From contig CAISDJ010000093.1 of NCBI GenBank assembly GCA_903884105.1, positions 1-34,554 on the forward strand: a DNA stretch of 34,554 bases, in the 5' to 3' direction. Positions 7,475-16,853 of the stretch are shown one piece after another. Each line of letters starts with the position of its first letter. Position 1 is the stretch's first letter. Under the pieces are notes generated by a model that did no database searches, was not told the origin of the DNA, and was given only the letters and a program-made list of their open reading frames with translations. Both the position numbers and the translations under genes were made by a program. This stretch comes from an uncultured Pseudomonadota bacterium. Lineage in GTDB: Bacteria; Pseudomonadota; Gammaproteobacteria; Steroidobacterales; Steroidobacteraceae.

Positions 7475-10400
7475 ATGTACGCAGAGCTTCACTGTCTTTC
7501 CAACTTCACGTTTCTTCGTGGCGCTTCGCATCCCGAGGAGCTGGTAAAGCGCGCCGCGGAGCTAGGATATGCGGCACTCGCATTGACAGACGAATGTTCG
7601 GTGGCGGGTGTCGTGCGCGCCCATGTTGCGGCACGAGCGGTCGGGCTCAAGCTCATCATCGGCAGCGAATTCCGTCTTGTCGATGGCCTGCGGCTGGTGG
7701 TCCTCGCCACAAGCCGGATCGGGTATGCCCAGTTGTGCCGCCTGATCACGCTGGGTCGGCGTGCAGCAGAGAAGGGCCGCTATCACCTCAAACGGGAGGA
7801 TTTTTCTGCTCCATCCGCCGAGGGTTGTTTCCTGAAGGAGTGCGAGGCGCTGTGGTTGCCGGGATCCGACCCCGATCCGGACGAGGGTGCATGGATAAGG
7901 GCGGCCTTTCCAGGGCGTGCCTGGATTGCAACGGAACTCTTGAGCGATGGGATCGATCGCTCGCGTCTTGAGCAGTTGAGTGTGCTGGCCCGGCTGCTTG
8001 AGACACCCCTGGTTGCGACCGGCGATGTCCATATGCACGTGCCAGAGCGACGGCCTTTGCAGGATGCCGTAACGGCGATTCGTCTCGGAGTGTCGCTGGC
8101 TGTGGCGGGGCTGCAGCTGCATGCCAATGGCGAGCGCCATCTACGGCCCTTGCCACGCCTGGGCAAGCTCTATCCCGCCGAGTTGCTGGTCCGGACGATC
8201 GAGGTCGCCGACCGCTGCGTCTTTTCTCTGGACGAGATTTGCTACGAATATCCGGAGGAAATCGTGCCGCGCGGCGCAACGCCGGCGAGCTATCTCAGGC
8301 AGCTCACGGAGGAGGGGATGCAACGTCACTGGCCGGCCGGCGTGCCGGGCAAGGTGCGTGCCCAGGTCCGAGAAGAGCTGGCGCTGATCCGTGAACTCAA
8401 CTACGAGGCATTCTTTCTGACCGTCTACGACGTAGTGCGGTTCGCCCGTTCGGAGGGCATTCTTTGCCAGGGGAGAGGGTCTGCCGCGAATTCTGCGGTG
8501 TGCTACTGCATCGGCATCACCGCCGTCGATCCGGCGAGGAGCTCATTGCTGTTCGGTCGCTTCCTGTCGAGAGAGCGCAACGAGCCGCCCGATATCGATG
8601 TCGATTTCGAGCACGAACGGCGCGAGGAAGTCATCCAGTACATCTATCGGAAATATGGCCGCCATCGGGCTGCCCTTGCGGCGACGGTCATTACTTACCA
8701 GCCACGCAGTGCGGTTCGCGACTTAGGGCGGGCGCTCGGCCTTGACGTCATGCAGACGCATCGCCTGGCGCGTACGCTGCAGTGGTGGGATGGCAAGCAT
8801 CCGGATGACGAGCGGATTCGGGAGGCAGGACTCGATCCGCAAAGCACGCTCCTCAAGCAGTTGTTTGTGCTCCTGGGGCAGCTATGCGGATTTCCTCGGC
8901 ATCTTTCGCAGCATGTCGGTGGGTTCGTCATTGCGCGTGACTCGCTCGACAATCTGGTGCCCGTGGAGAACGCGGCCATGCCGGAGCGGACCGTCATCCA
9001 GTGGGAGAAGGATGACCTGGAGGCGCTCGGCCTGCTGAAGGTCGATGTGCTGGCGCTCGGCATGCTGACGACTATCCGCCGCAGTTTCGATCTCATGCGG
9101 AAATTCCGCGGCAGGGAGTACAGCCTCGATACCATCCCGGCTGAGGAAGCGTGTGTCTACGAAATGATCAGCGATGCCGACACGATCGGCGTTTTCCAGA
9201 TCGAGTCGCGGGCCCAGATGTCGATGTTGCCGCGCCTCAGGCCACGCACTTTCTATGATCTCGTCATTGAAGTGGCCATCGTGCGTCCCGGCCCCATCCA
9301 GGGAGGCATGGTTCATCCTTACCTGCGCAGGCGGACCGGGGTGGAGGCGGTCACGTACCCCGGGCCCGGGATCGAGAGCGTACTCAGCCGCACGCTCGGG
9401 GTGCCCATCTTCCAGGAGCAGGTCATGCAACTCGCCGTAGTGGCTGCCGGGTTCACGCCCGGTGAGGCGGACCAGCTGCGCCGCGCGATGGCCGCCTGGA
9501 AGCGAAAGGGCGGACTCGAGCCGTTCGAGCAGAAGCTGATCGAGGGTATGAGCGCGCGTGGCTATGAAGAGAGTTTCGCGCGGCAGATCTTCGAGCAGAT
9601 CAAGGGATTTGGCGACTACGGCTTTCCCGAGTCCCATGCTGCCAGTTTCGCATTGCTCGTCTATGTCTCTGCCTGGCTCAAGCGGCACGAGCCTGCCGCC
9701 TTTACGGCCGCGCTGCTCAACAGCCAGCCAATGGGCTTCTATGCGCCCGCCCAGCTCGTCCGGGATGCCCGTGAGCATCACGTTGAGGTTCGGGGTGCGG
9801 ACGTGCAATACAGCGATTGGGACAGCACGTTGGAGCGGCGCACGGACGGCGAGCCCGCATTGCGCCTCGGCATCAGGCTGATCAAGGGGGTCGGGCAGGC
9901 AGCGGCAGAACGAATCATGGCCTCCAGGGCGGCCGGCGCGTTCGAGAGCGTGCAACGCCTGGCGGAGCGGACCGGTCTGGGGCGGCGCGAATTGCAGGCG
10001 CTCGCTGCGGGAGGAGCGCTCAAGTCCCTGGCGGGCGATCGTCATCAGGCGATCTGGGGCGTGAGCGGTGTCGAAGCTCCGCTGCCCGTCTTCCCACAGC
10101 TGCGCATTGCCGAGGGTACTCCGCTGCTTGTCCGGCCACTGGAGGGCCAGGATATCGCTGCCGACTATCAGAGTCTCGGGCTGACGCTGGGCCGTCACCC
10201 GATTGCATTGCTCAGGGGTCGCCTTGATCGCGAAAGGGTCGTTGCGGCTGAAGAGCTCAAGATCCTGTCCTCGGGCCTTGCGATCAGGGTAGGCGGGCTC
10301 GTGATCGGCAGGCAACGCCCCGGCAATGGCAATGTCATTTTCGTGACGCTCGAAGACGAGACGGGGCAGGTCAATCTGATCGTCTGGGCGAGTCTCGCGG

Positions 10401-10555
10401 AACGTCAGCGCAAGGTCCTGCTGGGCGCAAGGCTGCTACAGGCAAATGGAATCCTGCAGCGCGAAGGCAAGGTCATTCACGTGGTAGCCCGGCAGCTTCT
10501 GGATCGTAGCCGGTGGCTGGGCCGACTCAACGTCGCGTCCCGGGATTTTCACTAA
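7475..10555 (+). CDS. dnaE2: Error-prone DNA polymerase DnaE2 (ImuC)
   Basis: 1026 aa. The start is set at ATG 7475 because MYAELHCLSNFTFLRGASHP is the characteristic DnaE2 beginning; the frame stays open upstream but that part overlaps imuB. Domains in order: PHP (1-280), polymerase palm with GRGSAANSAVCYCIGIT and catalytic PPDIDVDFEHERREEV (near residue 370), third acidic residue in LLKVDVLALGM, fingers, tandem HhH (RLIKGVGQAAAERI), then a C-terminal OB fold (VGGLVIGRQRPGNGNVIFVTLEDETG). Length is typical. It is a C-family polymerase for damage-induced translesion synthesis, the last gene of the lexA-imuA-imuB-dnaE2 cassette and convergent with the small gene at 10567. Confidence 0.96.
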   Translation: MYAELHCLSNFTFLRGASHPEELVKRAAELGYAALALTDECSVAGVVRAHVAARAVGLKLIIGSEFRLVDGLRLVVLATSRIGYAQLCRLITLGRRAAEKGRYHLKREDFSAPSAEGCFLKECEALWLPGSDPDPDEGAWIRAAFPGRAWIATELLSDGIDRSRLEQLSVLARLLETPLVATGDVHMHVPERRPLQDAVTAIRLGVSLAVAGLQLHANGERHLRPLPRLGKLYPAELLVRTIEVADRCVFSLDEICYEYPEEIVPRGATPASYLRQLTEEGMQRHWPAGVPGKVRAQVREELALIRELNYEAFFLTVYDVVRFARSEGILCQGRGSAANSAVCYCIGITAVDPARSSLLFGRFLSRERNEPPDIDVDFEHERREEVIQYIYRKYGRHRAALAATVITYQPRSAVRDLGRALGLDVMQTHRLARTLQWWDGKHPDDERIREAGLDPQSTLLKQLFVLLGQLCGFPRHLSQHVGGFVIARDSLDNLVPVENAAMPERTVIQWEKDDLEALGLLKVDVLALGMLTTIRRSFDLMRKFRGREYSLDTIPAEEACVYEMISDADTIGVFQIESRAQMSMLPRLRPRTFYDLVIEVAIVRPGPIQGGMVHPYLRRRTGVEAVTYPGPGIESVLSRTLGVPIFQEQVMQLAVVAAGFTPGEADQLRRAMAAWKRKGGLEPFEQKLIEGMSARGYEESFARQIFEQIKGFGDYGFPESHAASFALLVYVSAWLKRHEPAAFTAALLNSQPMGFYAPAQLVRDAREHHVEVRGADVQYSDWDSTLERRTDGEPALRLGIRLIKGVGQAAAERIMASRAAGAFESVQRLAERTGLGRRELQALAAGGALKSLAGDRHQAIWGVSGVEAPLPVFPQLRIAEGTPLLVRPLEGQDIAADYQSLGLTLGRHPIALLRGRLDRERVVAAEELKILSSGLAIRVGGLVIGRQRPGNGNVIFVTLEDETGQVNLIVWASLAERQRKVLLGARLLQANGILQREGKVIHVVARQLLDRSRWLGRLNVASRDFH

Positions 10556-10566
10556 AACGGCAGCGG

Positions 10567-10854
10567 TCACTTGCGCTTGCTGCCAGGCTTGGCGCCTCGA
10601 CCCGCTCGACCCGCTCGGTCCGGAACGCCTTCGATTTCATAGTCATTGAAATCGGACACCAGTTCAGCCGTCATCTTTTCTTCGCGAAGACGCTCAAGGC
10701 GGCGCCACGCCGGCTCGCCTGCCTTGGGGGCGCCCCGCTTGCGCTTGTCCAGGTCATCGATGAGATGCTCGATGTCGAGCTCATCGCCGGCGCCCGGCGA
10801 TTCCTCGACCTCCTCATCCTCGTTGAATTCTTCCGATTGCGTCTTTTCGCTCAT
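10567..10854 (-). CDS. Small, highly charged protein, PA3496-like
   Basis: 95 aa. The start is ATG 10854, which has GAGAGGG 3 nt upstream; the longer frame uses a TTG. The N-terminal third is very acidic (EEFNEDEEVEESPG), the middle has WRRLERLREEKMTAELVSDF, and the C-terminus is basic (GRAGRGAKPGSKRK). The RRLExLREExxxxxxLxDF pattern resembles short PA3496-type proteins of gammaproteobacteria, whose function is unknown to me; this match is from memory. It ends 11 nt from the dnaE2 stop (convergent) and lies about 100 nt downstream of gspF, so it could be transcribed with the secretion genes or alone. Confidence 0.75.
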   Translation of the reverse strand: MSEKTQSEEFNEDEEVEESPGAGDELDIEHLIDDLDKRKRGAPKAGEPAWRRLERLREEKMTAELVSDFNDYEIEGVPDRAGRAGRGAKPGSKRK

Positions 10855-10958
10855 CGACCCTCTCAAGCGGGGCTGCAGTGCGGCAGATATATAGTGCGAT
10901 TCGCCGAAGCGTGCAAGGGGCTACTGCACGGGTCATCAACAGCAACGGTGCAAGCGCT

Positions 10959-12176
10959 TCAGGCAATCAGCTCGTTGAGCTGGAAGATGGGCAGGAGCAT
11001 CGCGAGCACGATGAGCAGCACGAAGCCGCCCATTACCAGGATCATCAGCGGCCCCAGCAGGCCCACAAACGTACTCAACGTGGCATCCATCTCGCGTTCC
11101 TGGTTGCTGGCCGCACGATCCAGCATGGTTTCCAGGTCACCACTGGTCTCGCCGCTCGCGATCAGGTGAATCATCATCGGCGGGAACAGGCGCGAGACGG
11201 CCAGGGACTTCGCGATGGGGGCGCCCTCTCGTACCCGGGCGGCGGCTTCTTCGACGGCATCCCGCATCGGCAGGTTGGTGACCACCTCGCCTGCAATCTT
11301 CAGGGCCTCAAGCACGGGAACCGAGCTCGAGGTCAGCGTGGAGAACGTGCGGGCAAAACGCGCCGTATTGGTGCCCCGCACGACCTTGCCGACGAGGGGG
11401 AGGGTGAGCAGCATGCGGTGAAAGCGGCGCCGGGCCGCGGGCGCCTTGAGCCAGCGGCGGAAAATCAGGGCGGCAGCAATGCTCGCAAGGATCACCAGCC
11501 AGCCCCAACTGCGCATGAAGTCGGAGAACCCGATGAGGATCTGGGTCAGGAGTGGCAATGCTGCCTTGGAGTTCTCGAACTGGCGCACGATCTTCGGTAC
11601 CACGAACGTCAGCAACATCGCCACGATCGAGGCACACACCACGAACAGCAGGATGGGGTAGAGCATCGCATTCAGCGTGCGACTGCGCAGCTGCTCGCGG
11701 CTTTCAGTGTAGTCCGCGAGTCGTTCGAGGACTGTATCGAGGTGGCCTGACTGCTCGCCGGCCGCAACGGTTGCACGGTAGATCTCGGGGAATGCCTTGG
11801 GGAAATCTCCCAGGCCATCCGCCAGCGAGTGGCCTTGCATGACCTTGGAGCGCACGCCAAGGAGGACGCTGCGGGTGCGGGGGCGCTCGGATTGTTCTGA
11901 AACCGCGAGCAGGGCTTCTTCAAGGGGTAGCCCGGAACGAACGAGTGTCGCCAGTTGCCGCGTCAGCAGCGCGAGGTCCTTGGCGGTCAAGCCGCGAGTA
12001 AAGGAAAAACGGCCTTCCTCCCTGCGTGCCTCCCGCTGCGCCACCTCGGTGACGGTGACAGGTAGCAAGCTGCGTTCGCGCAGCATTTGCCGTACCTGCC
12101 GGGCGGTGTCGCCTTCGAGGACGCCTGTCTTCTCGCGGCCACCCGCATCGACGGCGGTGTATTCGAATGCGCCCAC
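10959..12176 (-). CDS. gspF: Type II secretion inner-membrane platform protein GspF
   Basis: 405 aa from GTG 12176, which gives the family-typical start VGAFEYTAVDAGGREKTG and lies 10 nt after the gspE stop; an AGGG element is upstream. It contains two T2SSF domains: LLTRQLATLVRSGLPLEEALLAVSEQ...GEQSGHLD near residues 70-170, and FARTFSTLTSSSVPVLEALKIAGEV...IASGETSGDLE near 275-370. Hydrophobic membrane segments lie around residues 175, 225 and 380-400. GspF anchors GspE and the pseudopilus machinery in the inner membrane. The usual next gene, gspG (major pseudopilin), is not here. Confidence 0.94.
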   Translation of the reverse strand: MGAFEYTAVDAGGREKTGVLEGDTARQVRQMLRERSLLPVTVTEVAQREARREEGRFSFTRGLTAKDLALLTRQLATLVRSGLPLEEALLAVSEQSERPRTRSVLLGVRSKVMQGHSLADGLGDFPKAFPEIYRATVAAGEQSGHLDTVLERLADYTESREQLRSRTLNAMLYPILLFVVCASIVAMLLTFVVPKIVRQFENSKAALPLLTQILIGFSDFMRSWGWLVILASIAAALIFRRWLKAPAARRRFHRMLLTLPLVGKVVRGTNTARFARTFSTLTSSSVPVLEALKIAGEVVTNLPMRDAVEEAAARVREGAPIAKSLAVSRLFPPMMIHLIASGETSGDLETMLDRAASNQEREMDATLSTFVGLLGPLMILVMGGFVLLIVLAMLLPIFQLNELIA

Positions 12177-12186
12177 CGGGGTGGCC

Positions 12187-13701
12187 CTAGTCCTCGCGCG
12201 TGACGCGCAGGACTTCTTCGACTGTCGTGATGCCCGCCAGAATCTTCTGTCGGCCATCGTCGCGGATGCTTGGGGTCATCTTGCGGGCATGCCGCTCGAG
12301 TTCGTGTTCGCCTGCCCCGTCGTGAATCATGGTGCGCATGGTGTCATCGACGAGCGCCAGTTCGTGGATGCCAGTGCGGCCCTTGAATCCATGTGCCATG
12401 TCGGCACCAGGACGGTACAGGATGGGTGAGGGTGCGCCTTCGGGGATATTGAGCAAACGACGTTCATAATCGCCTGCTTCGTAAGCCTGCTTGGTCTCGG
12501 GGTTCAGCACGCGGACCAGCCTCTGGGCCATGACGCCCAGCAAGCTGGAAGACAGCAGGAAGGGTTCGACGCCCATGTCGCGGAGCCGGGTCACGGCGCC
12601 GACCGCGGTATTCGTGTGCAGTGTCGACAGCACAAGGTGGCCGGTCAGGGAGGCCTGCACGGCGATATGGGCGGTTTCAAGGTCGCGGATTTCACCGACC
12701 ATCACGACGTCCGGGTCCTGGCGAAGGATGGCCCGCAGGCCGCGTGCAAAGGTCATCTCCACCTTGGTGTTGACCTGGGTCTGGCCGATGCCGTCGATGT
12801 AGTACTCGATGGGATCTTCGACCGTCATGATGTTGCGAGTGTTGTCGTTGATTCGCTCGAGCGCTGCGTACAGCGTGGTCGTCTTGCCCGAGCCTGTCGG
12901 GCCCGTCACCAGGATGATGCCGTGCGGTTTGTGCACGAGTTCATCCATCAGGTCCTGAGTGTGCTGCTCCATGCCGAGGGAACTCAATTCAAGACGGCCC
13001 GCCTGCTTGTCGAGCAGGCGCAAGACCACGCGTTCGCCGTGGCCCGCGGGGATTGTGGACACGCGCACGTCGACGGCCCTGCCTGCGATGCGCAGGCTGA
13101 TGCGGCCGTCCTGTGGCAACCGCTTTTCGGCGATATCCAGCTTCGACATGACCTTGATGCGCGATACGACCAGCGGCGCGACGGCGCGGCGTGATTGCAG
13201 GACTTCCCGCAGCACGCCGTCGATCCGGAAGCGAATGACCAGGCGATTTTCGAACGGCTCGACATGGATGTCCGACGCGTTGTCGCGGACAGCCTGGGTC
13301 AGGATTGCATTGATCAGCTTGATGATCGGCGCGTGGTCGTCACTTTCCAGCAGGTCGGAGGGCTCCGGGAGATCCTGGGCCAGGTGAGTGAGGTCCGTAT
13401 CGTCCTCGAATCCACCCGCCATCTGCATGGCCGTGCTGGTGCCACCCTCATAGCGCTCACGCAGCAACTGGTCGAACACGTCGGATTCGACGCGGCGCAG
13501 CCGCAAAGGAACCCCGAGGAAACGACGCACTTCGGCAATGCTGGACGGCGTGGCGCCTGCGCGGTAGATCGTCTCCGCTACGCCTTCCACCACTTGCTGC
13601 ACGAGAATGCCGTGGCGTTTTGCAAACGCGAACGACAACAGCGGTGCCGTGCTCGGGACCTGCGCCGTCTCCTCGATGGGAATGGGCGGGGAAGCGGCCA
13701 T
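12187..13701 (-). CDS. gspE: Type II secretion ATPase GspE lacking the zinc tetracysteine motif
   Basis: 504 aa from ATG 13701, whose A is also the last base of the gspD TGA. Nucleotide-binding elements are intact: Walker A GPTGSGKTTT, Asp box (TVEDPIEYYIDGIGQTQVN), Walker B (LRQDPDVVMVGEIRD) and His box (GHLVLSTLHTN). The N-terminal domain carries LRLRRVESDVFDQLL. Most GspE/PilB ATPases have a C-x2-C...C-x2-C zinc finger after QRLVRVL; here the corresponding positions read LNPETKQAY and GADMAHGFKGRTG, with no cysteine. It powers pseudopilus growth at the cytoplasmic face together with GspF. It could also be a diverged GspE subtype rather than a damaged gene, since the frame is complete. Confidence 0.95.
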   Translation of the reverse strand: MAASPPIPIEETAQVPSTAPLLSFAFAKRHGILVQQVVEGVAETIYRAGATPSSIAEVRRFLGVPLRLRRVESDVFDQLLRERYEGGTSTAMQMAGGFEDDTDLTHLAQDLPEPSDLLESDDHAPIIKLINAILTQAVRDNASDIHVEPFENRLVIRFRIDGVLREVLQSRRAVAPLVVSRIKVMSKLDIAEKRLPQDGRISLRIAGRAVDVRVSTIPAGHGERVVLRLLDKQAGRLELSSLGMEQHTQDLMDELVHKPHGIILVTGPTGSGKTTTLYAALERINDNTRNIMTVEDPIEYYIDGIGQTQVNTKVEMTFARGLRAILRQDPDVVMVGEIRDLETAHIAVQASLTGHLVLSTLHTNTAVGAVTRLRDMGVEPFLLSSSLLGVMAQRLVRVLNPETKQAYEAGDYERRLLNIPEGAPSPILYRPGADMAHGFKGRTGIHELALVDDTMRTMIHDGAGEHELERHARKMTPSIRDDGRQKILAGITTVEEVLRVTRED

Positions 13702-15863
13702 CAACGGGGGCTGGCACGAGGCGCAGGCGCTGCGGCGGCTGGAGCTTCCGGCGTCGGCCGCGAGATTGGGGTTGATGGAACCACGCGGACACCTTCATTG
13801 GTCGTGTTCTGTCTCGCTCCTGCTTCGTCAACAGCAGGCGCTGTCGGAGGCGCTACGGGTGGATACTTTGACAGCTCCTCGATAGGTGCAAGTGTGGGCT
13901 GCTTCTCGCCCGGGAGCATCCTGACGTTGCCGTTGCCTCGCTGGAGTTGCTGGTCGCGGATCAGGTTGTACTTGCTGTTGGTCTCGAAGGCCGCTTCGAC
14001 GCCGTCGCGAATAATGGTCGGGCGGATGAAGACCATCAGGTTGGTCTTCACCTTCTTCACGCTGCGGGTCTTGAAGAGTTCGCCGATGAGGGGAATCGCG
14101 CCGAGGAATGGCACGCGATTCTCGCCTTCCCGGAGATTGTCCTCGATGAGTCCGCCGAGCACGATGACACCCCCGTCGTCGACCAACACCTTGGTATTGA
14201 TTGTCCGCTTGTTGGTGATGAGGTCGACTGCGCCGGATGTCCCTTGGGCAAGACTTGAGGCTTCCTGCTCGATCTTCATGAGCACGGAGCCGCTGTCATT
14301 GATCTGCGGGGTGATCTTGAGGATCGTGCCGACCTCCTGCCGCTGGATGGTCTGGAATGGATTGACGGTGCCGGTGGTGGTGCCGGTGGTGCCGCCGCCC
14401 GTGTTCGTGTACTGACCCGTGATGAAGGGAACTTCCTGCGCGATCTTGATCTCGGCCTCTTCATTGTCCAGCGTCATGATCGACGGAGTGGAAATGATGT
14501 TCGTGTTGGCATCGCCGCGCAGCGCCCGCAGGATCACCGCGAAATTCATGCCGCCTCCGGCCTGGTCGAATCTGCCTCCGCCCAGAGTGAGGCCATTGGG
14601 GATGGTCGTTGCCGCGCTCGGATTGGCAATGCCGCGCAGGATGTCGCCAAGACTGGTACCACCGACCGCCTGATTGAATACCCCGAGAGGGATCGGATTG
14701 CCTGCCGAATCGTTGCCGGTCGCCCCCCAGTTGAGGCCGAGTTCCGAGGCCTTGTCGGAATCGATCTCGACAACAATCGCCTCGACCTGGACTTGCGCGC
14801 GGCGAATGTCGAGCTTGTCGATGATCGACATGACCTGGCGCATCATTTTCGGCGGCGCCGTAATGACGAGCGCATTCGTTTGCGCATCCGCCCAGATGGT
14901 TACATTGCGGTCAGCCGTCGCCGCGCTTGCAGCTGCAGCGCCTCCGGGTGCCGCCTGGGTGACGCCTTGTACCTGTTCCTTCAGTTTTGCCGCAATCTTT
15001 TCCGCTTCGGCGTAGTGCAGGTAGCGGACCTGGGTATCGCCGCCGCTTTCGAGCGGAGTGTCCAGGTGCGTGATCAGGGTCTTGATCCTGAGGCGCTGCG
15101 ACGCTTCGCCCGTGATGAGCACGCTATTACTACGGTCGTCCGCGACGACCTTGACCTGCATGGCACCGCCACCGCCTTCAGCCGCGGCACCGCCGGCGGT
15201 AAACAAGGTGTTGACGACCCTGACGATCTCGCCCGAGCTCGCGTTCTGCAGCTGGATGATGTCGATGTCGCCATCGCCCGCCTGGTCGATGCGCGCAATG
15301 ATCCGCATGATCCTGTTCACGTTGTTGGCGCGATCCGAGATGATCAGGACGTTTGAGGAGGGTGAGGCGACGAGGTGCCCCTCCTGCGGGATCAGCGGTC
15401 GCAGAATCGGCACCAGCTGGACGGCGCTGATGTTCCGAACGGTAATGACTTGCGTGACGATCTCATCTGACGTTGCGCTGACCCGATCGGGCAGATCGAT
15501 GGAAGGGGAGGTACGGGCGTTGGCCATCGGAATGACGCGGACGATGTTTCCGGTTTCGACTGCAGTGAAGCCGTGGACCTGCAGGATCGACAGGAAAGCC
15601 TGGTAGAACGCATCCGGTGACATCGGCGTCGATGACAGCATGGTCACTTGAGCGCGGACACGGGGATCGATGATGAAGTTCTTGCCTGTAATGGCGCTCA
15701 CCGCATCGACGATCTGGGCGAGGTCCGCATCCTTGTAGTTCGGCGTGATGGTGGCCTGTTGCGCCGAAGCGTCCGCCACGGCCATCACCACTGCAGCGCA
15801 GGTCATGGCGATGACCCGGCGTTTGGCCTGCCCGGACAGTGTCTGGAGGATCGGAAATTTCAT
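13701..15863 (-). CDS. gspD: Type II secretion outer-membrane secretin GspD
   Basis: 720 aa. A signal peptide ends near DASAQQA (residue 35). The N0 domain (YKDADLAQIVDAVSAITGKNFIIDPRV) is followed by repeated secretin N1-N3 domains (NISAVQLVPILRPLIPQEG, LQNASSGEIVRVVNTLF, HYAEAEKIAAKLKEQV) and the secretin core (VEAIVVEIDSDKASELGLNWG; VPFITG; VLVDDGGVIVLGGLIED; VPFLGAIPLIGELF). The last 50 residues form a Pro/Ala-rich tail that may be the S-domain/pilotin contact region or just a linker. It forms the outer-membrane exit channel. The start lies 12 nt after the gspC stop; the end overlaps gspE by 1 nt. Confidence 0.96.
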   Translation of the reverse strand: MKFPILQTLSGQAKRRVIAMTCAAVVMAVADASAQQATITPNYKDADLAQIVDAVSAITGKNFIIDPRVRAQVTMLSSTPMSPDAFYQAFLSILQVHGFTAVETGNIVRVIPMANARTSPSIDLPDRVSATSDEIVTQVITVRNISAVQLVPILRPLIPQEGHLVASPSSNVLIISDRANNVNRIMRIIARIDQAGDGDIDIIQLQNASSGEIVRVVNTLFTAGGAAAEGGGGAMQVKVVADDRSNSVLITGEASQRLRIKTLITHLDTPLESGGDTQVRYLHYAEAEKIAAKLKEQVQGVTQAAPGGAAAASAATADRNVTIWADAQTNALVITAPPKMMRQVMSIIDKLDIRRAQVQVEAIVVEIDSDKASELGLNWGATGNDSAGNPIPLGVFNQAVGGTSLGDILRGIANPSAATTIPNGLTLGGGRFDQAGGGMNFAVILRALRGDANTNIISTPSIMTLDNEEAEIKIAQEVPFITGQYTNTGGGTTGTTTGTVNPFQTIQRQEVGTILKITPQINDSGSVLMKIEQEASSLAQGTSGAVDLITNKRTINTKVLVDDGGVIVLGGLIEDNLREGENRVPFLGAIPLIGELFKTRSVKKVKTNLMVFIRPTIIRDGVEAAFETNSKYNLIRDQQLQRGNGNVRMLPGEKQPTLAPIEELSKYPPVAPPTAPAVDEAGARQNTTNEGVRVVPSTPISRPTPEAPAAAAPAPRASPR

Positions 15864-15875
15864 GGACTGGCCTGT

Positions 15876-16853
15876 TTACTGTGCGGCAGGTGCCGATTCA
15901 ATGGTGTGGATAGGGCCCGCCGGGGCTTCCGGGGGAGCTTCCACGGCCTGATCTGGTTTAGGCAACGAGAGTTGTGCCGTGTTGAGCGACAACTGTTGGG
16001 TCTGCCCATTGCGCTCCACCGTGACACTGACCTGGGCCGCGCTATTCAGGGAATTGAAGATTTCCATGCCGCGCGACGGGTCATCGAGTGGAGTGCCATT
16101 CACCGAAGTCACGAGATCACCGGGTTGCAGTCCCAAGCGTGAGAACTGTTGCCGGTCGCGTCCTGGGTAGACGCGATAGCCGCGTTGCACGCCGTTCGCG
16201 AACACGGGCTGCGGACGGACAACCGAGGTGAAGGCGCCAGGGTTTGTCTCGGCGATTCGCCTGAGTTCATCGCCGACCCCGTTTCCGGTAGCTGCTACCG
16301 CTGGGCGGACCTGTGCTGCGGTAACGGCAAACTGCCGGGGAAGCACAAGCGTTTCAAGCTTTCCGCCATTGTCGATAATGACCCGGTCGGTGAAGACCGA
16401 GTGCAACCTGGTTCCGGGGCGCAGGGTTGCTCCCGTGGGGTATGTCTTTGCACTTGTGGCGCTGTCACCCACGATCGCGTAGCCCTTTTGCGGGTCGGCG
16501 CTCGCCATTGTGCCTGTCAGGACGAGGTTCATCTGGGTCTGTGGCGCTGCGCTGACATCGGCCGGGTTGGGATCCTTTGACGCGATCCCAAAGAGGTGGG
16601 CATTGACGATGCCGTTCAAATCCTGCGCTACCACCGCGGTGGCTGGAGGGGCATTGCCCACTGCGGCGGGATTGACGGTGGCGGCACCCAGGAAGAGCCA
16701 GGTTAGCTGGACGAGCTGCCACGCAAGCGCGACCACCAGAACCGCGGCCAAGACCCCGGGAGCAACGCGCATCAGAGTCTGCAGCCGCTGTTCGGGTGAC
16801 TGCTCTCGAAGCATCCGCACGTTGAGGGCTAGGGCCGGCATGTTACCGATCAT
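15876..16853 (-). CDS. gspC: Type II secretion inner-membrane protein GspC
   Basis: 325 aa. It has a short cytoplasmic N-terminus, one transmembrane helix (VAPGVLAAVLVVALAWQLVQ, residues 30-55), a homology region (AHLFGIASKD... LVLTGTMASADPQKGYAIVGD... HSVFTDRVIIDNGGKLETL) and a C-terminal PDZ domain (GLQPGDLVTSVNGTPLDDPSRGMEIFNSL). GspC connects the inner-membrane platform to GspD and helps recognise substrates. ATG 16853 is the first in-frame start; ATG 16841 is also possible, and neither has a clear Shine-Dalgarno. First gene of gspCDEF, divergent from clpS. Confidence 0.92.
   Translation of the reverse strand: MIGNMPALALNVRMLREQSPEQRLQTLMRVAPGVLAAVLVVALAWQLVQLTWLFLGAATVNPAAVGNAPPATAVVAQDLNGIVNAHLFGIASKDPNPADVSAAPQTQMNLVLTGTMASADPQKGYAIVGDSATSAKTYPTGATLRPGTRLHSVFTDRVIIDNGGKLETLVLPRQFAVTAAQVRPAVAATGNGVGDELRRIAETNPGAFTSVVRPQPVFANGVQRGYRVYPGRDRQQFSRLGLQPGDLVTSVNGTPLDDPSRGMEIFNSLNSAAQVSVTVERNGQTQQLSLNTAQLSLPKPDQAVEAPPEAPAGPIHTIESAPAAQ

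Noticed and set aside
8882-10315. Minus-strand 477-codon open frame inside dnaE2
   Set aside because: It is antisense to the conserved DnaE2 polymerase domains, contains no motif and arises from high-GC codon bias.
13195-14415. Plus-strand 406-codon frame across gspE/gspD
   Set aside because: Covers two well-supported overlapping genes on the other strand and has shadow composition.
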